From: Thermoleophilales bacterium
GTDB taxonomy: Bacteria; Actinomycetota; Thermoleophilia; Solirubrobacterales; 70-9
Direction of reading: 5' to 3'
NCBI GenBank assembly: GCA_020636955.1
Contig: JACJWY010000006.1
Span: 1-64,000 of the forward strand
DNA length: 64,000 nucleotides
Shown: in pieces, positions 8,141-15,356 of the stretch
Layout of the letters: each line of letters begins with the position of its first letter
Numbering within the stretch: position 1 is the first letter of the stretch
Program-made: the position numbers and the translations under genes
The notes under the pieces: generated by a model
Database searches by the model: none
Seen by the model: only the letters and a program-made list of their open reading frames with translations
What the model was told of the DNA's origin: nothing

Positions 8141-9587
8141 TGTCGTAGCTCTTGACGCGACTGCCCAGGCCGAGCTTGTTGCCAGCGGAGAAGTATCCCC
8201 GCAGGAGCTGGTCGCCGGGGCGATCGAGCGCGCCGAAAAGGCGAATCCCGAGATCAATGCGATCTGCTCGCCCCTTTTCGAGCAGGCGAGCGAGGAGGCG
8301 GCTGGCGAGCTTCCGGACGGTCCCTTCCGGGGAGTCCCCTTCCTGTTCAAGGATCTGGGGGCTGGCCTGGCCGGTCAGCCGATGTACATGGGCAATCGTG
8401 CGCTCAAGGAAATTGGCATGACCATGCCCTACGACACCCATCTTGGCTCGCGCTTCCGTGATGCCGGATTCGTCACGCTGGGACGCACAGCGACGCCGGA
8501 ACTCGGCATCCTCCCAACCACCGAGCCGGTCCTCAACGACGGTCCCACGAAGAATCCCTGGGACAAGACGCGTTCAAGCGGCGGCTCTTCAGGTGGTTCT
8601 GCGGCCGCGGTGGCGGCGGGCATCGTCCCGATCGCCCATGCTTCCGACGGCGGAGGGTCGATTCGCATCCCGGCCAGTGAATGCGGCCTGGTCGGCCTCA
8701 AGGCAACCCGGGCCCGGATCTCGCAGGCACCGGTGATGGGGGACTCGATGTCGGGTCTGACCACCGAGCTGGTCGTAGCCCATTCAGTCCGTGACATCGC
8801 CACCATCCTCGACTGGGTCCACGGTCCGGCACCGGGCGACCCCTACGGCTGTCCGGCACCGGTCCGGCCGTACTCCGAAGAAGTCTCGGCCGGTACCGAA
8901 CCGCTGAAGATCGCCATGCTGACCGAATCGCTGACCGGTGACAGCCTTCAGCCGGCTGTCATCGATGCGACGAGGGAGACCGGCCGCAAGCTGGAGGACC
9001 TCGGCCATGAGGTGACAGATTTCGAACTTCCGGCCGCCGGGGAGCCCGATGCGCTCTACCGGACCTTTGTCACCCGCTGGGCAGCCGGGATGAGCCAGAC
9101 TGCGGATACCCTGAGCCTGATCATCGGTCGGCCCCTGACCCCGGATGATGTCGAACCGCTGACCTGGGCTCTGGTCGAAAAGGGCCGGACCGAGGGAGGC
9201 GCTGCATATCTCTCGGCGATCGCGCAGCATCAACTGATCGGCCGCCTGATCGCCGGGGTGATGATCGACGGCCAGTTCGACCTGATCATGACCCCGACCC
9301 TTGCCACTGTGCCGCCAAAGCTCGGTCACTTCGACCAGAACGGCCCCGACCCGATGGACGCGATGCTGAAGGCCCGGGAGATCGCCACTTTCACCGGCAT
9401 TTTCAATGCCACCGGCCAGCCGGCGATCTCGGTTCCGCTGGAGATGAGTGAAGAGGGTTTGCCGATCGGGATCCAGTTCGTTGCCCCGATGTGGGGCGAG
9501 GATGTGCTGATCCGTCTGGCCGGAGAGCTGGAAAGGGCGCATCCGTGGATCGACCGCAGGGCACCGGGAGTTCTCGACGCCGGATAG
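8133..9587 (+). CDS. Amidase-signature family hydrolase
   Basis: A 484-residue amidase with the Ser-cisSer-Lys centre: Lys in GVPFLFKDLG near residue 72, and the Gly/Ser signature SSGGSSGGSAAAVAAG near residues 150-165, followed by GGGSIRIPASECGLVGLK. It cleaves an amide, but the substrate cannot be told from sequence. It is inserted between dapB and dapA, usually close neighbours, and overlaps dapB by 8 bp. It is not GatA: no gatB or gatC is nearby and the flanks are those of general amidases. Confidence 0.9.
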   Translation: MTDVVALDATAQAELVASGEVSPQELVAGAIERAEKANPEINAICSPLFEQASEEAAGELPDGPFRGVPFLFKDLGAGLAGQPMYMGNRALKEIGMTMPYDTHLGSRFRDAGFVTLGRTATPELGILPTTEPVLNDGPTKNPWDKTRSSGGSSGGSAAAVAAGIVPIAHASDGGGSIRIPASECGLVGLKATRARISQAPVMGDSMSGLTTELVVAHSVRDIATILDWVHGPAPGDPYGCPAPVRPYSEEVSAGTEPLKIAMLTESLTGDSLQPAVIDATRETGRKLEDLGHEVTDFELPAAGEPDALYRTFVTRWAAGMSQTADTLSLIIGRPLTPDDVEPLTWALVEKGRTEGGAAYLSAIAQHQLIGRLIAGVMIDGQFDLIMTPTLATVPPKLGHFDQNGPDPMDAMLKAREIATFTGIFNATGQPAISVPLEMSEEGLPIGIQFVAPMWGEDVLIRLAGELERAHPWIDRRAPGVLDAG

Positions 9588-9588
9588 G

Positions 9589-10467
9589 GTGCCTGACGTG
9601 AGCGAGATCCGAGGTGTAATAACGGCATTGGCCACCGCTTTCCGGCCCGACGGAGAGCTCGACGTTCAGTCGACGCGAAAGCTTGCGGCTTACCTGGTCG
9701 AGAACGGCTCCCACGGGCTGGTCGTCGCCGGCTCGACCGGTGAATCATCGACCCTGGAGGACGATGAAAAGATCGAACTGACCAGGGCCGTGGTCGACGA
9801 GGTCGGGCCCGATGTGACCGTGATCGTCGGCAGCGGTTCCAACGACACCCGTCATTCGGTCGAACTTACGAAGATGGCCGCGGAAGCCGGGGCCGATGCG
9901 GCCCTGATCGTGACCCCGTATTACGTTCGGCCGAATCAGGCCGGAATCCGGGGACATTTCGAGGCTGTCGCCGAGGGTTGCCCCGGTTTCCCGATCGTCG
10001 CCTACAACATTCCGTCGCGGACCGGCATAAACATGCCGCCGGAATTTCTCGCCGAACTGGCGGAGATCGATGAAGTCAAGGCCGTCAAGCAGGCCAACGA
10101 CGACGATCTCGGACCGATCGAGGGTCTCGACATCCTGGCAGGCAACGACGGCACCTTCCTGTCGACCCTGAAGTTCGGTGGTGCCGGTGGAATCCTCGTG
10201 GCTTCCCACCTTGACAACGGCCGGATGCGCACGATCTGGGATCTCTGGCAGGAAGGCCGGCACGACGAAGCCGATGCGCTGGACAACCAGCTCCGTCCGC
10301 TCTACGAGGCGATGGGCGTCGTCGTTAACCCGATCCCGGTCAAGGCCGCACTTTCGGCCCGGGGTCTGATCCCGCCGACCATGCGGTTGCCACTGGTCGA
10401 GCCGACCGACCGGGAACGTGACGCCGTGGAGGAACTACTGGCCGAGGCAGGTGTGCCAGCGGCATGA
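9589..10467 (+). CDS. dapA: 4-hydroxy-tetrahydrodipicolinate synthase
   Basis: A 292-residue class I aldolase-fold enzyme that condenses pyruvate with aspartate semialdehyde at the branch to DAP and lysine. It shows the GSTGES loop (residues 48-53), the catalytic Tyr139 in YNIPSRTG, and the Schiff-base Lys167 in VKAVKQAN. The start is GTG at 9589, with another GTG at 9598. It lies one base after the amidase stop and overlaps the RNase J start by 4 bp (ATGA). Confidence 0.95.
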   Translation: MPDVSEIRGVITALATAFRPDGELDVQSTRKLAAYLVENGSHGLVVAGSTGESSTLEDDEKIELTRAVVDEVGPDVTVIVGSGSNDTRHSVELTKMAAEAGADAALIVTPYYVRPNQAGIRGHFEAVAEGCPGFPIVAYNIPSRTGINMPPEFLAELAEIDEVKAVKQANDDDLGPIEGLDILAGNDGTFLSTLKFGGAGGILVASHLDNGRMRTIWDLWQEGRHDEADALDNQLRPLYEAMGVVVNPIPVKAALSARGLIPPTMRLPLVEPTDRERDAVEELLAEAGVPAA

Positions 10468-12128
10468 GTGGCGATCGGATCAAGCTTCTCCCCCTCGGCG
10501 GACTGGGGGAAATCGGCAAGAACATGATGGTCATCGAGTACCGCGGCAAGATCGTGGTGGTCGACACCGGCCTGATGTTTCCGACTCCGGAAATGCTCGG
10601 CATCGACCTCGTTCTTCCCGACTTCGAATACCTGCGTGACCGGGCCGAAGACATCGAGGCGATCGTCCTCACTCACGGTCACGAGGACCATGTGGGCGCG
10701 CTCCCCTACGTGTTGCGGGAGATCGGCTTCCCCCGGGTCATTTATGGAGGGATGCTCACGGTGGGCATGGTCCGTTCGAAGCTGGATGAGCACAAGCTTG
10801 GCAGCGCACCGCTGACCGAGCTGCCGGCCGGCCAGAAAGTCAGCGCCGGACCGTTCGAAATCGAACTGGTTCACCTGTCCCATTCGATTCCGGACATGCG
10901 CGGGGTGATCATCGGTACCGACATCGGCAAGATCTTCATGACCGGTGATTACAAGTTCGATCAAACCCCGGTGGACGGTCGCCCGGCTGATGTCGCCCGG
11001 CTTGCAGCGCTCGGCGACGAGGGCCTGTTGCTGCTTTGCGGAGATTCGACCAACGCCGACCGGCCCGGCGTTTCACCTTCCGAGTCGAGCGTCGGCCCGG
11101 CCCTCTACGACACGTTCTCCCGCTGCGAAGGCAGGATCGTCGTTACCTCTTTCGCCTCGAACATCCACCGGGTCCAGCAGGTAATCGACGCTGCCGCAGG
11201 GCTCGGCCGCAAGGTCGCCCTGGTCGGCCGTTCGATGCGCAAGAACTTCAACATCGCCTCCAATCTGGGCATGGCCAACGCGCCCGACGGCATGCTGATA
11301 CAACCCCGCGAGATCGAGGATTTCCCCGACGAACGGGTAGTGGTGATCTCGACCGGCTCCCAGGGTGAGCCTTTCTCGGCCCTCCGGCGGATGGCCAACA
11401 ACGACCACCGTGACATCGAGCTTCATTCCGGCGACACGGTCGTCTTCTCGGCCACCCCGGTGCCTGGCAATGAGCGGGCGGTCAACGAAACGATCGACCG
11501 GATCTACGAACTCGGTGCCAGCGTGATCACCCCGAAGGACGCGCCGATCCACGCATCCGGCCATGGCTACCGGGAAGAGATAAAGATGATGCTCAACCTG
11601 ACCCGGCCGAAATACGTTATGCCGGTACACGGCGACTTCCAGCGCATCCGGCTCCATTCGGAGCTGGCCGAATCGGTCGGTGTGCCGAGCGACAACATCT
11701 TCCGCAACCACAACGGGCAGGCTCTTCTGCTGGGCCCCGATGGTGCGGAGCTGACCGAAGAAACGGCCGGCGGAGTGATCTTCGTCGATGGTGTTGAGCT
11801 CTCGGATCCCAATGACGCGACGCTCCGTGACCGCCGCACCATTTCGGCTGACGGAATCGTGATCGTGGTCGCGACCGTCGCCGACGACGACGGGGAAATC
11901 GTCTCTGATCCGGAAGTGATCGCTCGCGGCGTGCCCGGACTGGAAGATGACGACGAGCTGATCGACGAGCTTCACGACCTGATCGAAGATTCGCTCGAAC
12001 GCTCGGCCGACGCCAAGGTCCGCGACCATGATCTGATCCAGCAGGACCTCCATGACGCCGTAGCGGGCTTCATCCACAAGCGCCTGAAGCGCCGCCCGAT
12101 GGTGGTGCCGGTAGTAGTCGAGGTCTGA
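10464..12128 (+). CDS. rnj: Ribonuclease J
   Basis: A 554-residue metallo-beta-lactamase/beta-CASP ribonuclease with 5'-3' exo- and endonuclease activity in RNA maturation and decay. The zinc motif HGHEDH is at residues 71-76, after the N-terminal LGGLGEIGKN signature of RNase J. The beta-CASP region includes VTSFASNIHRVQQ, and GHGYREEIKMML...PVHGDFQR marks the C-terminal part of the catalytic core. The small C-terminal domain is present. It overlaps dapA by 4 bp and closes the pnp block. Confidence 0.96.
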   Translation: MSGDRIKLLPLGGLGEIGKNMMVIEYRGKIVVVDTGLMFPTPEMLGIDLVLPDFEYLRDRAEDIEAIVLTHGHEDHVGALPYVLREIGFPRVIYGGMLTVGMVRSKLDEHKLGSAPLTELPAGQKVSAGPFEIELVHLSHSIPDMRGVIIGTDIGKIFMTGDYKFDQTPVDGRPADVARLAALGDEGLLLLCGDSTNADRPGVSPSESSVGPALYDTFSRCEGRIVVTSFASNIHRVQQVIDAAAGLGRKVALVGRSMRKNFNIASNLGMANAPDGMLIQPREIEDFPDERVVVISTGSQGEPFSALRRMANNDHRDIELHSGDTVVFSATPVPGNERAVNETIDRIYELGASVITPKDAPIHASGHGYREEIKMMLNLTRPKYVMPVHGDFQRIRLHSELAESVGVPSDNIFRNHNGQALLLGPDGAELTEETAGGVIFVDGVELSDPNDATLRDRRTISADGIVIVVATVADDDGEIVSDPEVIARGVPGLEDDDELIDELHDLIEDSLERSADAKVRDHDLIQQDLHDAVAGFIHKRLKRRPMVVPVVVEV

Positions 12129-12150
12129 GTAGCAACCCCCGGGCAACGCG

Positions 12151-12617
12151 CCCAGGAGCCACCACCCGTCCGCTGCCTTCGTCAACGGCCGGAAACGGCA
12201 GCTCAGGTACCTGAGTACGATCGCGGCCATTTCCGGCCTTGTTCCTTGGCAGCGCACAGCTGGAGGCCCCTGTGCACGACCCGCTGAAGGTTTTGTGAAG
12301 TCGCGGGAGCCTGCTGCGGAGCGCCGGGGTCGGTTCGCTCGGGGCTGGCGGGGCGACGGTGACGCAGGTTTATCCCCCCAAACGGGGCTAAACCTGCGGC
12401 ACCTTTGTCCCGGATCCGGGTTGGTGATGCGGATCCGGGTTGGTATTGCGGATCCGGGTTGGTATTGCGGAACTTGGTTGGTGATTCGGAACCTGGCTGG
12501 GGCCGCGGAGCCGGGTTGGTGTAGCCGTGGGGGTTGGCATGCGTCCCCGGGGAACTCCCCGCGGACGAGCGCAGCGAGTCCAAGGGCCCCGGGGATGCAT
12601 GCCAACCCCCACGGCGT
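12151..12617. repeat. Dispersed intergenic repeat element, copy A
   Basis: This element shares two blocks with copy B at 21737-22015. Block 1 (12158-12305; 148 bp, matching 21744-21891) contains an inverted pair GGCCGGAAA/TTTCCGGCC and ends in TTTTGTGAAGTCGCG. Block 2 (12511-12617, matching 21908-22015) is a long inverted repeat. Its arms include CCGTGGGGGTTGGCATGC and GCATGCCAACCCCCACGG, with CCCCGGGG on both sides of a central GGACGAGCGCAGCGAGTCC. Between the blocks, copy A carries a hairpin (CGCAGGTTTA/TAAACCTGCG) and a 19-bp tandem array. It starts about 23 bp after the RNase J stop. No protein-coding signal. Confidence 0.85.
12412..12525. repeat. Six tandem 19-bp repeats inside copy A
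   Basis: Six consecutive 19-bp units begin at 12412, 12431, 12450, 12469, 12488 and 12507. The first three are GGATCCGGGTTGGTRNTGC, and units two and three are identical. Units four to six diverge progressively (GGAACTTGG..., GGAACCTGG..., GGAGCCGGG...). Copy B of the element has only about one unit, so the array has expanded here. Confidence 0.9.
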
Positions 12618-12691
12618 AAGCACAGAGTCCCAGCGAAAACACCGGGCCCCGCCACGCAGACCACTCCCGGCGAGAACGCGGAAGCGGCGTT

Positions 12692-12808
12692 TAAAACAGA
12701 GAGACCGCTGGGCCTGGGGGAGGGAGTGGCTCAACGGTCTGCTCTGAAGAAGCGAAGTCACCGGGGCAGTCTGGGGGAGATCCCCGGTGACTCCATGTGT
12801 CTCGTCCG
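12692..12808 (-). ncRNA. Small structured RNA, copy 1 (6C-RNA-like)
   Basis: Read on the minus strand, a -10-like TATCTT (12820-12815) is followed by a conserved leader, then an 11-bp hairpin (arms 12792-12782 and 12766-12756) with a C-rich loop containing CTCCCCCAG. A second hairpin (AGACCG/CGGTCT, 12740-12735 and 12707-12702) has a loop containing CTCCCCCAGG and is followed by a U-rich tail, like an intrinsic terminator. Two hairpins with C-rich loops are the hallmark of actinobacterial 6C RNA. The neighbouring copy shows compensatory changes in the first stem. The C runs are five long, so assignment to the 6C family is probable, not certain. Confidence 0.6.
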
Positions 12809-12927
12809 CTAAGAAAGATACGGCGCGCCGATAAGAAACCCCTAAACCCGGGGGAAGGATCTCCTTAAGGTTTTCCGGCCCAGGTTGGCGGGCGGCAAAA
12901 CAATGCCAGCCAAAAGTGGCCGGGTCG

Positions 12928-13044
12928 TTAAACAACAAGACCGCCGGGCCTGGGGGAGGGAGTGGCTCGACGGTCTGTGTTGAAGAAGCGAAGCCGCCGG
13001 GGCAGTCTGGGGGAGATCCCCGGCGGCTTCATGTGTCTCGTCCG
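12928..13044 (-). ncRNA. Small structured RNA, copy 2 (6C-RNA-like)
   Basis: The second copy of the RNA, offset 236 bp from copy 1; the aligned 119-bp segments are 12938-13056 and 12702-12820. On the minus strand TATCTT (13056-13051) precedes a perfect 12-bp hairpin (13029-13018 with 13002-12991). Relative to copy 1, two base pairs change on both sides (T:A to C:G and A:T to G:C). The second hairpin (12976-12971 with 12943-12938) is again followed by a U-rich run. It lies 45 bp beyond the histidine kinase stop and appears to have its own promoter. Confidence 0.6.
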
Positions 13045-13088
13045 CGTAGAAAGATAGGGACGGGTGATAAAAGGGCCCTAAAGCTTCG

Positions 13089-14597
13089 TTAACGGTTTCC
13101 TTGAGATTCGTCGGGGTCGGGCGAGGCTTCATTTGACGTCGATGCGGCAGTCGGGATTCGAACGGTGAAAGCGGCCCCGCCTTGGGATGAATCGCCGACC
13201 GTCGCTGACCCGCCGTGGCTGCGGGCGATCACACGGACGATCGAAAGTCCCAGTCCCGTCCCCTTCCCCTTGGCCCGGTCTCCCGGTCCGTCGTGTCGCA
13301 CAAAGCGGTCGAATATGGTCGGCCACATTTCTTTGGGAATGCCAGATCCGTCGTCCTCGACCCGTATTTCGGCCATGTCCCCGTCGGGCCGGCCGGTGAC
13401 CGAGATCGTGGTCCCTTGGGGTGTGTGGCGGATCGAATTGTCGACCAGGTTGAGGATCACCCGGTGAAGCTCATCTGGGTTGCCGCTGACCACGAGAGGC
13501 TCCGGGCAGTCGATGACCAGCTGATGATTTTCACTGAGCGGCCTCAGTTCGTCGGCAACGTTCCCGGCGATCTCGGAAAGGTCGCAGAGCACCCGGTCTC
13601 CCGCCCGACCAGTGTCGGCCTTGGCGATCAGCTGAAGGTCGGCGACCAGCCGGGTCATCCGTTCGGACGAGCGAAGCGCCGACTCGACCGACTCGATTTC
13701 GAACTCGCGGTCCCCGTTGCCGCTGCCGGGACGCCGCAGGGAAGTGTCCAGCAGCTCCAGGTTTGCGAGGACACTTGTCAGGGGGGTCCGCAGCTCGTGG
13801 GAAGCGTCGGCAACGAACTCGCGCTGGCGCACCAGCGACTGTTCCCGCTCCGAGCGGGCGATAGAGAGCTCTCGGAGCATGTCGTTGAAGGTGCGGGTCA
13901 GCTCTGCCACCTCGTCGTCACCCTCGGGTTCGGCGAGGGTTATGTCGGGATCGCGGGTACGGGCGATCTGTCCGGCCGCCGACGTGAGCGTGGAGACCGG
14001 TCGCATTGCCCGCCGGGAAAGAATCACCCCTCCGAGCGCGGCCAGCAGGGTGGCGCCCAGGGTCCCGGCAAGGATCGAGATCCAGATCCGGCCGATTGAG
14101 GCATCCAGCCGGTCCATCGGCCGGCCGTACCTGACCAGGCCGAGGGCGTAGGGCTCGTTCCGGGACTGGGTAACCACAGCGGTCGCCACCTGCCACCCAT
14201 CGGAATTTGAAATCCCGGGACTTGTGGGGGCTCCGAGGTCATGGGAATTCGGGGGCCGGTAGCGGATGCCATTGGCGAGTGAGGTGATGTCGGCGGAGCC
14301 GTTCACCGAAGCCAGAAGGTTGTTCAATACTGCCTCGTCACCGAAGTAGGCGGGGGTGATCAGGTCCTTTTCGCGGATTTCGGCGGCAAGCTCCTTGACC
14401 TTTGCCTCGGTGTCGGCCGCGTAGTTGTCACGGAGCTGATTGGTGGTGATCTGTCCGACCGCAAGTCCGAACGCGACCAGGATCACGAAGGTGATTCCGG
14501 ACGATACCGCGGCAAGTTTCCACTGGATCGGCCAATGGGGAGGCCACTTGCGCGAACGGCGCATGCGATCCAGGAGGCTAGTTTCGGACGGGGCCAT
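13089..14597 (-). CDS. Two-component sensor histidine kinase
   Basis: A 502-residue membrane kinase. TM1 is at ~27-49, an extracytoplasmic sensor of about 120 residues follows, and TM2 is at ~171-193. A HAMP domain precedes the HisKA motif FVADASHELRTPL with phospho-acceptor His267. The ATPase domain has the N box (LNLVDNSIRH), G1 (DDGSGIP), F box and G2 (GTGLGLSIV). It starts one base after the response-regulator stop, so the pair is an operon with the regulator first. The stimulus is not evident. Confidence 0.95.
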   Translation of the reverse strand: MAPSETSLLDRMRRSRKWPPHWPIQWKLAAVSSGITFVILVAFGLAVGQITTNQLRDNYAADTEAKVKELAAEIREKDLITPAYFGDEAVLNNLLASVNGSADITSLANGIRYRPPNSHDLGAPTSPGISNSDGWQVATAVVTQSRNEPYALGLVRYGRPMDRLDASIGRIWISILAGTLGATLLAALGGVILSRRAMRPVSTLTSAAGQIARTRDPDITLAEPEGDDEVAELTRTFNDMLRELSIARSEREQSLVRQREFVADASHELRTPLTSVLANLELLDTSLRRPGSGNGDREFEIESVESALRSSERMTRLVADLQLIAKADTGRAGDRVLCDLSEIAGNVADELRPLSENHQLVIDCPEPLVVSGNPDELHRVILNLVDNSIRHTPQGTTISVTGRPDGDMAEIRVEDDGSGIPKEMWPTIFDRFVRHDGPGDRAKGKGTGLGLSIVRVIARSHGGSATVGDSSQGGAAFTVRIPTAASTSNEASPDPDESQGNR

Positions 14598-14598
14598 C

Positions 14599-15291
14599 TC
14601 AGGCCTTGATTACGTAGCCGGCTCCGCGCTTGGTATGGAGGATGCGGGACTCGCCGCCTTCCTCGAGTTTCCGGCGGAGGTTGGAGATGAAGACGTCGAT
14701 CGTGTTCGTCTCGTCGAGTGGGTCATATCCCCAGACCTCTTCCAGCAGCCGTTCACGCGAAATGACCAGCCGCTGGTTTCGCATCAGGTATTCGAGCAGC
14801 TCGAATTCCCGTTTGGTCAGTTCGACTTCCCGGTCGCCGCGCATCGCTTCCTGTGAATCGGGATTGAGCCGCAGATCACCGACCGTGAGCATGGCGGATC
14901 CGCGCGGTGGATGCCGGCGGAGCAGCGCCCGGATCCTGGCCAGCAGCTCTTCCCGGTTGTAGGGCTTTTCGAGATAGTCGTCGGCACCGCTGTCGAGACC
15001 GGTCACCCGGTTTTCTGCTCCGTCCCGGGCAGTGAGCATGAGGATCGGGAGCTCGGCGCTCCCTTGCCGCAGGCTGGTGCAAACCTCGAGGCCATCCATG
15101 TCCGGAAGGCCAAGGTCGAGCACAACCAGGTCGGGCACGAAGTCATTGGCGGCCGCCAGGCCGGATGTTCCGTCTTCGGTGGCCCGGACCTCGTACCCCT
15201 CTGCCCTCAGGGTGCGCCTGAGAACGTCAACGATTTCGTCGTCGTCTTCGATGACAAGAATCCGGCCGCCGGTCTGCTCCTCATCCAACAT
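14599..15291 (-). CDS. OmpR-family response regulator
   Basis: A 230-residue regulator starting at the ATG at 15291; an in-frame extension to 15402 overlaps the ftsK start on the other strand and is unlikely. The receiver domain has the acidic pocket IEDDDE and phospho-acceptor Asp59 (LVVLDLGLPDMDG). The C-terminal winged helix reads LLEEVWGYDP...NTIDVFISNLRRKL, followed by the RGAGYVI hairpin. It should bind DNA when phosphorylated by the downstream kinase. It is divergent from ftsK, with 65 bp between the starts. Confidence 0.95.
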   Translation of the reverse strand: MLDEEQTGGRILVIEDDDEIVDVLRRTLRAEGYEVRATEDGTSGLAAANDFVPDLVVLDLGLPDMDGLEVCTSLRQGSAELPILMLTARDGAENRVTGLDSGADDYLEKPYNREELLARIRALLRRHPPRGSAMLTVGDLRLNPDSQEAMRGDREVELTKREFELLEYLMRNQRLVISRERLLEEVWGYDPLDETNTIDVFISNLRRKLEEGGESRILHTKRGAGYVIKA

Positions 15292-15356
15292 TGCGGGAAT
15301 TGTAAGCAACCCCGCATTTATGAAGGGTAAACCGGGCTTTCGTTGAAAGGAAAGCC

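Noticed and set aside
12151..12617. Copy A as an insertion sequence
   Set aside because: No transposase frame and no target-site duplication could be seen; only a non-coding repeat is supported.
11073..12938. A 621-codon minus-strand frame spanning the end of RNase J and the repeat region
   Set aside because: It is antisense to a conserved gene and then runs through the repeats and RNA genes; the two RNA copies fall in different frames, so it is not coding.
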